Shown here piece after piece: positions 42,600 to 53,920 of a stretch of 64,000 bases of DNA. The notes beneath the pieces are model-generated. The model ran no database searches. It saw only the letters and a list, made by a program, of their open reading frames with translations, and was not told where the DNA came from. Both the position numbers and the translations under genes were made by a program. The stretch spans positions 10,509,570-10,573,569 of the forward strand of contig JAJHZJ010000496.1 of assembly GCA_023548195.1 (NCBI GenBank), written 5' to 3'. The number at the start of each line of letters is the position of its first letter. Within the stretch, counting starts at the first letter, position 1. This DNA comes from Bettongia penicillata ogilbyi (Eukaryota; Chordata; Mammalia; Diprotodontia; Potoroidae).

Positions 42600-44590
42600 G
42601 AATGATGGGATTCTTGGGGAAATTGACCACTTTTTCCTAAAACTGTGATTGAGGAAAACTGGACAGGAGATGTCAGAAGATTCAGAAGAAAGATAAGTAG
42701 GTTCCCCTGGCCTAAAATTCTTCATTGGAAGTTAGCTAAGGAGGGACAGGAAAATTCCAAGAATAAAATTGAGTATGAAAAGGGAAAGAGTTCCAGTAAA
42801 GGGGGAAATGAGAATTGAGACTGATATGAGTGCAGAAAGAATGCACAGGGAGAGTGCATTCACTGACCCAAAGATATGGATAAAAGGTGGCAAAAAAGAC
42901 AGATCCCAGAAAGTAAATATGAGAATAGGGCCCTTCCTTTAAAAATAGTATCAGTAGGATAAAACTCAGAATGAGCGGAGGCTGGAAAGGAAAGCTAGTC
43001 AGTCTTTTTTTAAAAAGTTATGTGGAGATTTTAAAGAGGAGAGTCAGAGGAGAGGTTGAGCTGTTGTTTAGAGGTGGATGGGGCCCTCTGACAAATGAGA
43101 AAAGCCAGAGCTGTGCAGTTCTGGTTTTGTTTGTAGTGTCTTTGCCATTAAGAATGATCCTTGTGCTAGAAATGACAACAAAAATGGCTCACAGGGAATT
43201 GATGCTCAAGGTATGGAAGAAGACAGAGAGCCCTGGTTAGCCCTTATTGAATTCCAGATGAGCTGTATCTGCAGATATGATGACTAAGCCTCTGAAAGAT
43301 TGTCGAAAGCAGGGAGCACCACAGCACCAGGGAATGTTGTTTGGGTTTTCCAAAAAAGGAAGAGAACAAACTACAAACTCTAAGCCAATAAACTTGAATT
43401 TCATTTCTGGAAAATTCTAGAAGAGATTGTTAACGAACATCTGGGAAAGGAAGCAGCGATTACAGAGAGCCAGCTTAGTTTCATTCGGGACAAATGATGC
43501 TCAACTAATCTTATTTCCCATTTTAGTAGGGTTTCTAAATAGATAGATCGGCAGAATGTGTGAGTTATCTAGATTTTTAGCAAAGCTGCATCTGTAACTA
43601 CTATTATAGAGAGATGTAGACTAGGTGAGAATGCACTTGGAGGGATTTAGAACTGTTGAGCCATGGGACTCAGTCACCAGTCATTTACTAACTACTCAGT
43701 CTGTGCCAAGCACCATGGAGATACAAAGAAAGGCAGGAACTGTCCCTACCCTCAAGGAGCTCACATCCTAATGAGAAAGACTATGAAAATAACTGCGTAT
43801 GTAAAAGATAGACACCGAGTCAAATGGAAGGAAATCTGAGAGAAGGCCGCTGGGGGTAGGGTATTGAGAAAAACCTCCTGGGGAAGGACAAAGGTGGAGC
43901 TGAGCTAATAGGGATAAGTGTAAAGTCTCGTACATGAATTTAGAAAATCACTTTCAGTAGGACAGAACAGGGAGAAGGAGTTTAGAGAGCAGTTTGCCTG
44001 AGAAAGCTCTTGAAGTTTTAGTACAGGCTTCTAATGAATAGGCAGGGTGATATGGCAGGCAAGAAAACAGGACAGTCTAGGGGCTGAATTAAGAGAGGCT
44101 GAGCAGTCCCTCTGTCCTCTGCAGTCCAGCCCACATCTATAGTGTTGGGCATATATCTGACCAGCGTAGTTTAGTAAGGACATGGGCAAACTGGGAAGTA
44201 TCCTAAGGAGCATAATCAGGATAGGGAAGGGCATTGGTTGAAGGAACTGTAGATGGAAGACTCAGGGAAGACATGCTAGCTCTCAGGTATTTGAAGAACC
44301 CTTATGTAAAGATTGGTTGTTTGGCCCCCAGAGGGCAGAACTGAAAACATGGTTGCAAAGAGACCAACTCTGGCTGGATGAAAACTTCCTGACAAGGAGT
44401 TAGCCAGTTGAGCTAGTTAAAAGTAGATCGGACTGCCTTGGTTAGTGATAGGGCCCTCCCTGGAGTTCTGGATCTGAATGATCACCTATCTGAATATGCT
44501 CCAGAAGGTATCCCATGGGGATAGGAGATGTGTTCTAGAGATAACTGTTGACATCCTTTCCAGCTTTTAAATTGGATGATTCTATCATAG
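42600..44590 (+). mobile_element. Long CR1/L3 LINE copy
   Basis: Sense CR1/L3. 'tgccattaagaatgatcctt', then the RT core 'catttctggaaaattctaga' and 'aggaagcagcgattacagag' (RT text for ...GKILE.I....EAxITESQ), and 'gtttctaaatagatagatcg'. After a nested L2 come 'taagtgtaaagtctcgtac', 'gggctgaattaagagaggct' and the 3' part 'ggatgaaaacttcctgacaa'. The 5' boundary is soft; it could be nearer 42.9 kb. Inactive. Confidence 0.75.
43690..43900 (-). mobile_element. L2 LINE 3' end nested in CR1/L3
   Basis: 'gtgccaagcaccatggagat', 'taccctcaaggagctcacat', then interior 'gaaaaacctcctggggaagg'. CR1/L3 flanks it. Confidence 0.75.
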
Positions 44591-44794
44591 AATTTTAAAT
44601 GAAATCATTGTCAGAGATAGAGATTTCCATTACTGACAGTGCTTAGTAATTCATAAGCACTTAATGAATATTGAACTGAATTGAAAATTTATAGTATATA
44701 TTAAAGCATATGTAAAATATTCAAATTACTTCAGTAATTTGAAGTGTATAAACTGTAGTTTATAAATTTTTTTAAAAACATGGATAATGGTAAT

Positions 44795-44935
44795 AGAATC
44801 ATAGATTTAAAACTGAGAGAGGCTTTTGAGATCATTTAGTCCATCATTCTTATTTTTCAGAAAAGGAAACTGAGGCCCAGAGAAGCTTAGTGACTTTCCC
44901 AAGGTTAGAGGCACAGAAGTGCTGGTAAATGGTAA
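44795..44935 (-). repeat. MIR-like SINE
   Basis: 'agaatcatagatttaaaact', 'ggaaactgaggcccagagaa', 'gtgactttcccaaggttaga'. Confidence 0.75.
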
Positions 44936-45064
44936 ACATGTAAAATTCATTGTTTTATTTATTTACTTTAATTTTATTTGTTTTATTTATTTACTTTCAT
45001 TTTATTTATACATATATATTATACATTTTTCAAGAATTTAAATTTAATCTCCATTGTTAACATT

Positions 45065-45190
45065 ATCTCCATCACTTTTTTAAGTGTAGACTCTAGACAG
45101 TTAGCAAAACAATAAAATTAAGCCCTGCCTGCTTTGTAGCATTTCCTGATTTGTGTGATGTTAGTGCTCACACTGAAAATGTAACAATTA
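45065..45190. repeat. Unassigned ~110-bp repeat family, copy C
   Basis: 'ccatcacttttttaagtgta', 'agcaaaacaataaaattaag', 'gctttgtagcatttcctgat', 'gctcacactgaaaatgtaac'. The fullest of the three copies. Confidence 0.5.
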
Positions 45191-45299
45191 CCTTTCTTGA
45201 CTTTATGCAAGCAAGCTCCAAAACACCCATGATTAAAGAATGGCAGACTTGGAATATGAACCCACATCCTCCAATTCTAAACCAACAGTCTTTATATTT

Positions 45300-46536
45300 T
45301 ATTCTGTACTGCTTTCATAGAAAAAAGGATTAAAAAAAGAGATTGTTTTCGAATTGAGAACATTGGGGGGAGATTGTGAGGTTGTTACAACCTAAATAAT
45401 AAAAATTCCCCATCATTTGTCAATTTTCCCATTGTGATACATAAGCATATTTGCTTTGTTTCATTGGTATACAACAGCATATGAATGTGAGAGCTTTTTA
45501 CCTACAGTACTGTTGAATTTGTTTCTCTGGCATTATTTCCCATTTTGGAGTGCCTTTGTAGTAGACACTTGCTCTCTGTTTGTCAGTGTGCCCTGGAAAG
45601 ATGCCAGCCTGGCAGGACAGAGGAACAAAAGAGCCCTGAAAATATCGAGACTGAAGGCTGTTTTCCTGTCACCACACCAGATTTGGATTATATTATAGCA
45701 AGAGCACACAGATGGACAGTTCAGCTAGTTTAGGAGTGATGAAGATGTTTGAATAGAGAAAAGAAACATTCTGTTCTTTTATTCAAAGAAGAATTTCTAG
45801 GCTAAATTACTGGCATCAGTAATAAGCTTAACATTCTGACCAAAGAAACATTATTTTTTGCCCTAGGGATAATGACTCATACTCTTCTTAGAATTTTGCT
45901 TTTGTGGAATCCAGTGCAGTCGTAGATACGGCTGGATTATTTGGAACACCGTTCTAATGACGTTGTTGAGTATTCTAGTGATGGATAAAAACAGAGGCAT
46001 AAGAAATCCCATTGTAACAAAGGAACCAAAAACATGTTTTAATTATGAGTTAGTTGGTTCTTGGAGAAAAGTTAATGTATTTTTTTTTCTTCTAGTCTAA
46101 TAACCCTATATATTACAGTTCTTTCATCATAGAACAGAAAAGGGACTGTTGACTTTTTAGTTTGTTCCCTTGTGTATCTATAGATCTGAACTTCATCTTT
46201 GTGAAGTTAATACAGGAAAGTAGTTTGTTATAGCAATCCTGTAGCCCTGTCCTACTATCTAAGATTGCCTCTGGGAGTGTTTTTCTGTGTGCGACTGTTT
46301 GCATGTCTCTTGAAAATCTCATGTTATCAGACTGTTCTTATGGACCATAAAACAGTTGTCACATAATAATAGAAACAGATTATATTAGACTTTGTTAGGA
46401 TTACGCTAGAAACCTGAAAGTCAAAGTTTCTATTTCAGTTCTCTTAAGCCATATAGGTTGGGGAAATAAAGGTTCACATGTGACCCTGCACATGATCTCA
46501 GCCTCAGTCCTCATAGATAGTCCTTTGGGGGTTATG
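45300..46536. other. Repeat-poor intronic stretch
   Basis: About 1.2 kb without recognisable repeats and with no supported exon. A candidate for conserved non-coding elements. Confidence 0.4.
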
Positions 46537-46840
46537 TGGAGAAGTTGAGGCTCCCTATCTTGTCCAGGCCAGAAATGGATCAGCCACTTAATGGATCTGA
46601 TATCAACACTGATACGGATTTTTATCCACTCCATTTATTCAACCTGTGTCAGTTTGCCCTCTTTAGGCAACCTGGTAGCCTTCCACTCCCAGAGGGTTTG
46701 TTTTGTTGGTACCAGACTTAGTGTATACATTGCCTTTAGTCTGACTGCAGCTCAGAACTCCCAAGCTCAAGGGATACACCAGTCTCAGCTTCCCTAGTAG
46801 CAGAGACTGTAAAAGAGACATGTGCCACCATGCATAGCAC
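46537..46840 (-). pseudogene. 7SL RNA (SRP RNA) pseudogene
   Basis: The complement follows SRP RNA from end to end, about 300 nt. A 5' 'gcatggtggcacatgtct' corresponds to gcgcggtggcgcgtgcct. 'gaagctgagactggtgtat' corresponds to gaggctgaggctggaggat. An identical 14-nt block 'accaggttgcctaa' (complement of 46663-46676) is followed by S-domain text 'taaaaatccgtatcagtgtt' (7SL: aaaactcccgtgctgatcag) and a 3' strand 'ctggcctggacaagatag' (7SL: cagcctgggcaacatag). The full length, including the S domain, excludes an Alu/B1-type SINE. Substitutions and small gaps throughout argue against function. No clear poly-A or target duplication was seen. Confidence 0.85.
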
Positions 46841-48674
46841 AAATAGTATTTTTTAAAAAAATATCATGGACACTGCCTCATTTAACCATCCCACTAATTA
46901 TTTTATTGGGTACATATAATGCTTTGAAGTCTTTTCCTTTAGATTTCTTGTGCCTTCCTGCTACAATACCTCTCTCCAACCCAGGGTATCCCATAACTCA
47001 AAGCCTCCAACTCCTTCTTGAGTCACATTTTATCTTGAAATATCTTTCTCACAAGCATATTCCTTCATCTAACCAGGCATGTGTTAACTTGGAATTGTAT
47101 AACTCTTAGGATTCTTCTTTAAAAACTGCCTTTATCTCTTGTTCTTCCCATTTAATATCAACAAAATATACTTAATGAATCATAACTTGTGAAATTAACA
47201 GCTGCCACTATTATAAAAATTGATGAGTTAAATAACTTAGTAAGCATAATGTTAAAAGTCTTTTTTATTTTCTGATTCAGTAGGCAAATATTGAGGAAAT
47301 ACTTTTCACTGTATTCCATTATTGGCTAATTATTTACTACTTCTTTGTCAGAGAGGTGGCCCTGGGTTCTTTACAAATCAGAGTATTAAGCTGGGAATAT
47401 AGTCATAAGGACAGAATTCATCTGCTCCCCATGGACCAGACTAATAAGATCTGGAGCAGTGTATCATTAACAGGTTGGCCATTAGGCAAATCTGTCCATG
47501 ATAACTTATACATTTAATTTTTTATTTCATTGCAGTTTTTGACTGATTAGTAGGCTAAATATATTATTAAATATGTCACTTATTTTAATGGATAGTTTAT
47601 TAGAATTGATTGCAATCAACAAAATGAGTTTCCTATAGCTTGTTCATTAAAAATATTGTATATATTTCCATATGGCATGTTTTGAACTCATGTAATTAAG
47701 TACTCTGTTGTCTATCGAGTAAAAATGAATATCCTGTGCATTTTGAGGAGGATGAAGAACATTTTTTAACAATAATTCACTTGTGTGTATGTGAGCAGCA
47801 CACACATGTATGTACATACATATATTTTTAATTACCTTGGAAGTTCCATGTTTTGGAAAAGATTAACGTCTCTCTTCCATTGTTTGCACACATTTATGTA
47901 ACTCTTAATTAGTGTCAGTTGTTGCTCTGCAGGTACTGCTTTCTACAGCCTCATGCTTTGGTCACAAAAAATGTTTGGGCCAAGATTGAGCCATTCTTTC
48001 CAGTCGCACACTCAGAAGGTTTATCCATGGCCCTTACATGCCAGCTATCAGTGGCCATGAAGCACTTCTCCAAGTTGCTTTCGATTTTAATTTAAATATC
48101 CCTTTTGTCAAAGAACAAATATTGAAGGATAAACAAATTATGTACCTGGAAACCACTATTTAAGTTGGAGTTGTGTACAGTGCAGTATTTCCTTGTGACA
48201 TTGCTAACAAAGTAGTGAGGTGTTCTGTTATTTCCAACAAATGATGCAGATAGCAGAATAATGTCAAGAAAAAGGGTTGCAGCTAGGACATAGGTAGTTA
48301 AAGCAAAATAATTATTTTCAGATTTCCATTGTATATAATGCCTTTCATCAAAAGACACAGGACTCCCTTTTGAAATAAACTTTTTATCTGTGGGTTGACT
48401 TTGGGAGCATTAAAGAATAAATAATAAAATTATCTATGATAATATTCATATGATTCTGAGGTGAGGACAGGTCAGGGCATTTTTACTACTAACTCCTGAT
48501 AGTTTCGTGCTAATTAGGTTAAGTAAAGCTGAGGAAAACCAATCTATCTTTTGTACTGCAAAGTGAATCTGGCACACAAAATAAGTATGGTTAAGAGAAT
48601 GGGCTAAAATAAAATAAAGCTTCAATTTGAATAGATAACATGTTTTCAATCTCTGTATAAGAATGCCAGGATGT
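46841..48674. other. Repeat-poor intronic stretch
   Basis: 46850-47110 may contain a diverged + strand L2 fragment. 47200-48670 shows no repeat at all, the longest such run with 53.9-55.2 kb. No exon with convincing splice sites was found. Confidence 0.4.
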
Positions 48675-50180
48675 CTGCTGTCAAGTTAACAAGCATCTAT
48701 TAAGTGTCAGGTCCTGTGCCAGATGCTGGCAGTATAAAGGCAATTGTAGTTCCTGTCCTTGAGGAACTCACATTGTAATGGAGGAGACAACATGCCAACA
48801 ATGATGTGCCTATGAGATGTCTCCTGGGTAGATGCTGGAAAAGGCAATCACATTTAGGGAGCTAGGAAGGGTACTCTCTTGAAGAAGACAGGACTTTATT
48901 TGAGACTTGAAGGAAAGCAGTGAAGCCAAGAGTCAGAGGTGCTGAAGGAGAGCATTTCAGGTATGGGGAATAGCCAGTAAAAATGCACAGTTAGGAGAGG
49001 ATTATGTGGAGGGGATAAATGTAAGAAGACAAAAAGGTAGGAAGAGTCTAAGGTTGTAAAGGATTTTAAATGCCAAACAAAGGATTTTGCTTTTGTTCCT
49101 GAGTAGTAAGGAGTTTGTTGTAGTTTCTTGAGAGGGGGTAGGGGGCATTGTCCAACCTACACTTCAGGAAGATCACTGATAGCTGGGTGGAGTAGAGACT
49201 TGAGAAGGGAGACCAGCTAGAAGGTTACTGGAGTAGTCCAGGCATGAGGTGATGAGGGCCTTCACTATTGTAGCAGCAGTGTCCAAAGGAAAGAAGGGAG
49301 CATATAAAAAAGATGTTGAGAAAGCAGGACTTGGTAAGAGATTGGATATAGGGGGTGAAGGAGAGTTACAGTGACTTTTAATGTTATGAACCTGGGTAAA
49401 TGCAAGAATGGTCAACGCCTTTAACAATAAAAGGGAAGTTAGGAAGAGAGGAGGGGAACATTTGGGGTACAGAAATAATTAGTTCAGTTTTGGATGGATA
49501 AGTAGATCTGAAAATCATCTGCAGATGATAATTGAAACCGTAAGAAATGATGAAATCATCATAGAGAGAAAAGAAAAGTGGGCCTAGGACAGAGCTTTTG
49601 TAGACATCCATGGCTAGCAGGCATGAACTGGAGGAATATCCAACAAAGGAGACCGAAGGGGCAAACAGGAGAACGGTTAGGATAGAGGAGTTTCCTGGAA
49701 ACCTAGAGAGAAGAGGGTATGGAAGAGAAGAGGGAGCTTAGCAGTGCTAAAGACTTCAGAGAGATTAAGGATGAGGGCTGAGTTAAGAGGGCACTGGTAA
49801 CTTTAGGGAGAGAATGGTTGGGGTTGAATAATAAGATCAGAAGCCAGACTGCATACAGTTAAGATGTGAATGAGAGGAAAGAAATGGAAGCGTTGATTAT
49901 AGACAGATGGCCTTTTCAGGAAGTTTAGCTACAAAAGAGAGAAAAAAGGACAACAGTTATTGGGGATAGATGAATCACTTGAGATTTATTTGATGATGGG
50001 GAAGACACAGGCACGTTGTCAGGCAGCAGAAAAGCAGCCAGTGGGCAGTGAAAGAATAGCGTTAATAGGGCTATGTGCTGGAGAAATTACGGTGGAGTGA
50101 TCTCATTCATGCACATCAAGGACAGTTACTTCAGCAAAGAAAAGCCAGTGTCTTCAGGTGAGACCTTTGCAGATGCCACA
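48675..50180 (-). mobile_element. L2-clade LINE with RT remnant
   Basis: 3' terminus at 48675 ('aacaagcatctattaagtgt'). Minus-strand frames carry SVLGPLFFSLYDDFIISYGF and NYHLQMIF (49384-49611), the L2 RT text just before the YADD box, here degraded. The C-terminal SCLDYSSNLLAGLPS is at 49173-49250. Inactive. Confidence 0.85.
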
Positions 50181-50412
50181 AAATGAGTTGGGCTAGCCAT
50201 TACATTGAATGATAATCAGGATCCTAAAAGATCTTTATAGGTCTTTTGGTGAGTTAAATCAAGATGAATTTGAATAAATATGAATTGTACTTGGGCTAAA
50301 AAGATCAACTCTATAAAAATGAGGTTAGGGAGGCATGTCTAAAGAGCAGTTGTGTGAAGAAAATGTGGGATTGAGAGGGCCTAAAGCTCAGAAGGAGATA
50401 ATGCTGTGGTAT

Positions 50413-50640
50413 AGTAGCTAGGTAATATAGTAGATAGAGTGCTGAACTTGGAGTTCAAATCCTGTCTCATATACTTAACAGCTATGTGACCCCTGAGCTA
50501 GCCTTAATCTCTTTCAGCCAATTTCTTCATCTGTAAAATTAATAGATAATTACAGCACCCACAGAGGATCAAATGAGATATTTAAAGCATTTTACAAATC
50601 TTAAGTTCAATGTAAATATTAGCTGTTATTATATAGCAGT
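50413..50640 (+). repeat. MIR SINE nested in CR1/L3
   Basis: 'gtagatagagtgctgaactt', 'gtgacccctgagctagcctt', 'agaggatcaaatgagatatt', 'aatattagctgttattatat'. Near full length. Confidence 0.8.
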
Positions 50641-50799
50641 CACAAAATCAAATGGGATATTATGCTACATTAAGAGAAGCATGTTATACAGAATACAGCT
50701 TTGGAAACTACATTTTATGAAGGATGTTGATAGGCTACTACCATTCTAGGGGAACCAGGATAATGGAGAATCTTGAATTCATGCCATATGGCAATGGAT

Positions 50800-50965
50800 T
50801 TGGAAAAAAACTAGCATTTATGTAATGCTTTAAGGTTTGAAAAGTGTGTTACAAATACTATCTCACTTGAGGAAACTTAGACAGAGGTTGAATGACTTGT
50901 GCAGGATCAACAGCTAGGAAGCATCAGAGCCTCCTGACCCAGGTCCAGCGCTCTGTCCGCTCAGC
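50800..50965 (-). repeat. MIR SINE nested in CR1/L3
   Basis: 'aactagcatttatgtaatgc', 'cttgaggaaacttagacaga', 'ctgacccaggtccagcgctc'. Confidence 0.8.
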
Positions 50966-51215
50966 AGTGTTTCCCCTTGTATCCCCCCATCTTGGGGGAG
51001 GGGGAGGGGAGGAGCGGAAGCAGGAAGGAGTGATACCTGTCTTTTTAGTCCTTGAAGGGCTAACAAAGTCTACTCTGCCCCTCAGGGCAGAGCCAGGAGC
51101 AATCAGTGCACTTCAGAGACAGGAAAAGCTGTCAGATATGATTAGAGCTGTGAAATGGTCTGCCTTGGTACTAGGAAGATCCTCATTGCTAGAAATCTTC
51201 AAGTGAAGGCTAGAC

Positions 51216-51509
51216 TAGGGCTTCTTAAACTTTGTCCACTCACAACCACTTTTCACATTTCAGCAGCATTTGTTTGCATTGTGTGGTGTGACAGCATGCG
51301 CAGTGCAAAGTGTTCATGCTGTGTATTCAGAACCAAGACTGCAGTGAATTTTCTGGATGCAACATGGGCAAGTACTGCCAGAAACACCATGGATTCACTA
51401 TGTGTCTAATCTTTAATTAATTTTTTGTCCTTGCATGTTCAGAAACTTTTTTTTGTTGCCAAATTTTTTTTGAGATGTAGGGTCACAACCCACAGTTTAA
51501 GAAGCACTG
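51216..51509. mobile_element. hAT-like non-autonomous element nested in CR1/L3
   Basis: About 294 bp with inverted termini 'gggcttcttaaact' (left) and 'agtttaagaagcact' (right), plus sub-terminal 'cactcacaacca' and 'gggtcacaaccc'. Resembles mammalian hAT-type repeats with 'cttcttaaact' ends. Interior 'gacagcatgcgcagtgcaaa' can fold on its neighbours. CR1/L3 text continues across it; no clean 8-bp duplication remains. Confidence 0.7.
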
Positions 51510-51649
51510 GAGATGACCACATGTCATCCATAGGAATGTTGGAAAGGTATTCTGTTGCCCAGGTTGGATTTGGTAACCTCTGAGGAACTCTCTAGTTTTC
51601 TCACTTTTGTGTGCTCGTTTAATTTTTTTTAAACCCAGTACAAGGTTTT

Positions 51650-51905
51650 ATTTTTCCTTATAAAATTTGATCTGTTGCTTTCAGCCATTCCTGTCTGCTT
51701 GCAAAGCCTGCCTGGCTGCCCCAGCAGCATCTTCTTCAGTTTTCCTTATACTTAGCCCTTATTTGCATTGCCATTGTATCCTCTGAATGGAAAGTCGGCT
51801 CTTTAAGAATAGGAAGTGTTTCAGAGGTGTCTTTGTATCCCTAGAGCTTAGGACAGTCCTTGTCCATAATAGGCGTTTAATAAATGTGTGCATTGTTTAA
51901 TTGAT
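51650..51905 (+). mobile_element. L2 LINE 3' end
   Basis: 'ggaaagtcggctctttaaga', 'aataggcgtttaataaatgt'. Confidence 0.7.
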
Positions 51906-51909
51906 TGGG

Positions 51910-52205
51910 ACCATTCCTTGGCTTATTGTGTGCCATGCCTTCTCTATTTGAACAGTCCTTTTCTCCTCCTGGGGAATTTGGACTCTGCCTCTGGGTTCCT
52001 CCTATCTGGTGGATGACTGGTGAGCTCCCTGCCAGGGCCCTCCACCAGTCCGTGCCCCCACAATTCACATCCTCCTTTTCCGTTGTCTTTCCCCATTAGA
52101 ATGCAGGCTCCTTGAAGGTCAGGAACTGTCTGGGCTGCTTTTATTTGTGTCTCCAGTGCTCAGCAAGTGCGTGAACATGGTCAGCATCTACTAAATGCCT
52201 CACCT
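51910..52205 (+). mobile_element. L2 LINE 3' end
   Basis: 'attagaatgcaggctccttg', 'gtctccagtgctcagcaagt', 'gtcagcatctactaaatgcc'. Confidence 0.65.
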
Positions 52206-52214
52206 GGCCATCTG

Positions 52215-52405
52215 TGTGTGTGCAGTATGTTAGCTATGCCTGCCAACTTTGTGTCGATGGCAAATTTAATCAGTGTACCACCTACATTTTCACCATAAAG
52301 TCTGTAAAATGTTGAACTGGCTACACTGTCTTGTAATACATCATTAGAGACAACCAAGTTGATACCCTTCACAGTAGTCTTTTCACTGAATTCTAGGGAG
52401 AACCT
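52215..52405 (-). mobile_element. CR1/L3 LINE fragment
   Basis: 'atgttagctatgcctgccaa', 'ctttgtgtcgatggcaaatt', 'aaatgttgaactggctacac' is antisense CR1/L3 RT, the same region as 7.75-7.95 kb. Confidence 0.7.
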
Positions 52406-52449
52406 CTAAAAGCGAGTATGTGAATTTGTTTTTTAATACCATAGACTTA

Positions 52450-52811
52450 ATTCTTCCTTAATATTCTTCTCCTCCCTTATCTCTATGACATTTCCCCTTC
52501 TTGGTTCTCCTGCTATTTTTCTGATCCTGTCAATTCTTCTTCACTAGTTCTTCTTACCTCCTAAGTTTTAGTTCTCACCCCAGGTTCTGCCCTTGACTCA
52601 GTTCACTCTAGAGATTCATCCTCTCTTTTGGCTTCAGTTTTCTCTTTTGTTTAGTGAGCTCTCTCTTCTCTCCTGCTCCTCTTCCTCCCTTCCTCTTCCT
52701 CTCCCCATCCCCATTTCTTTCTCTCTTGCTCCCCCTCCTCTCCCCCCTCCCTGTCTTTCCTCTCCTCTTCTCTCCTTTTCTCTTCTCTCTGCGTCTCTCT
52801 GTCTCTCTCTT

Positions 52812-52842
<31 letters not shown>

Positions 52843-52905
52843 GTCTCTCTCTGTCTTTCTCTGTCTCTGTCTGTCTCTCTGTCTGTCTCTCTTTGTCTCT
52901 CTCTT

Positions 52906-52983
<78 letters not shown>

Positions 52984-53920
52984 CCCTCCCTCCCTCTCTG
53001 CACATGCCCCCAACTAAGTATCCTGCCAACTGCTTAACTTCAAGTACGATCATGAAGTAATCTCCCCTCTAAAACTTGCCACCTCCTCAAACCCTAGTCC
53101 CAGGCTAGAAACTTCCAAGTCATCTTTCTTTCACTCTTCTTATAGCCAATCAAGTATCAATTTCTATTCATTGTGCTTCTGCATTATCTCCTACATTGGG
53201 CTACTCTTTTCTGTCCCTGCTGCTGCACATCTTATTTACATCCTTATTATCTCTTTTTTGAACTATTAAAAGGCCTTTCCTAACTAGCTTTCCTGTGTTG
53301 AGGTTTTCCCCTCTTGAAACATGTTCTTCATATACATACAAAGGTAGACTAATTCATAATTTGTGATGAATGATAAATCATTCTTCTGTTCAGGAAGTGT
53401 CGGAATTAAGTACAAGCCCTTTAGAATGGCACTCAGGGTCCTTCACAGACTTGGTCTAACAAGATTTCTAAGTTACTCTTTTACAGTCTATTCTCATCTG
53501 CTGAAAGCTTCCCCTTCAAGGCCTTCTTGGAAATACTGGGTGAAAGGTGGCTTAGGAAACCCATTCTAACTGGAAGACAGAGTGCACAAATGAATCAAGG
53601 CAGGAGGATGGCAGAAATTGGATTGTCTGGAATGTGGAATATAAGAAGAAGGTGACACTTTCCCCATGGAAACTTTTTCTGATTTTCCCTAAATAGGAGT
53701 TATCCTTTCCTCTTCAAATGACACATACTACTATTTGACCTTTTGTATACACATATGCTAATGTGATTATTTCTGTCCATATATCATTTCCTATGTTAAA
53801 TAAAAAATTACTCTAGGGCAAGGGCTCTGAGTTTTTTGTTTGTTTTTAAATAATCAGAGCTTAGACAAGGGTTTTCTATACATTAGATGCTTAGTAAATT
53901 TTGTACTGAATTGAAATTAT
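52450..53920 (+). mobile_element. L2 LINE split by a CT microsatellite
   Basis: 'cttaattcttccttaatatt' and 'ccccaggttctgcccttgac' before, and 'tgtgcttctgcattatctcc', 'gcactcagggtccttcacag' and 'agatgcttagtaaattttgt' after the microsatellite. A short unassigned piece (53520-53640) may be a further insertion. Confidence 0.6.
52670..52990. repeat. Large CT-rich microsatellite with pure (CT)n core
   Basis: About 320 bp: CTCTTCC/CTCC units, then CTCTGT/CTGTCT hexamer-like units, then a pure (TC) run of about 36 units (52909-52981). The long serine/leucine and arginine/glutamate frames across it are artefacts. Confidence 0.95.

Larger units (their letters stand above)
50181..51600 (+). mobile_element. 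CR1/L3 LINE carrying three insertions
   Basis: 'aaatatgaattgtacttggg' and 'gttagggaggcatgtctaaa', then 'gaaggatgttgataggctac', then 'caggagcaatcagtgcactt' and 'atctagaaatcttcaagtga'-type 3' text, ending near 51600. Two MIRs and a hAT-like element interrupt it. Confidence 0.7.

Noticed and set aside
52593..53060. Frames of 120-155 codons over the CT microsatellite
   Set aside because: Pure products of the dinucleotide repeat.
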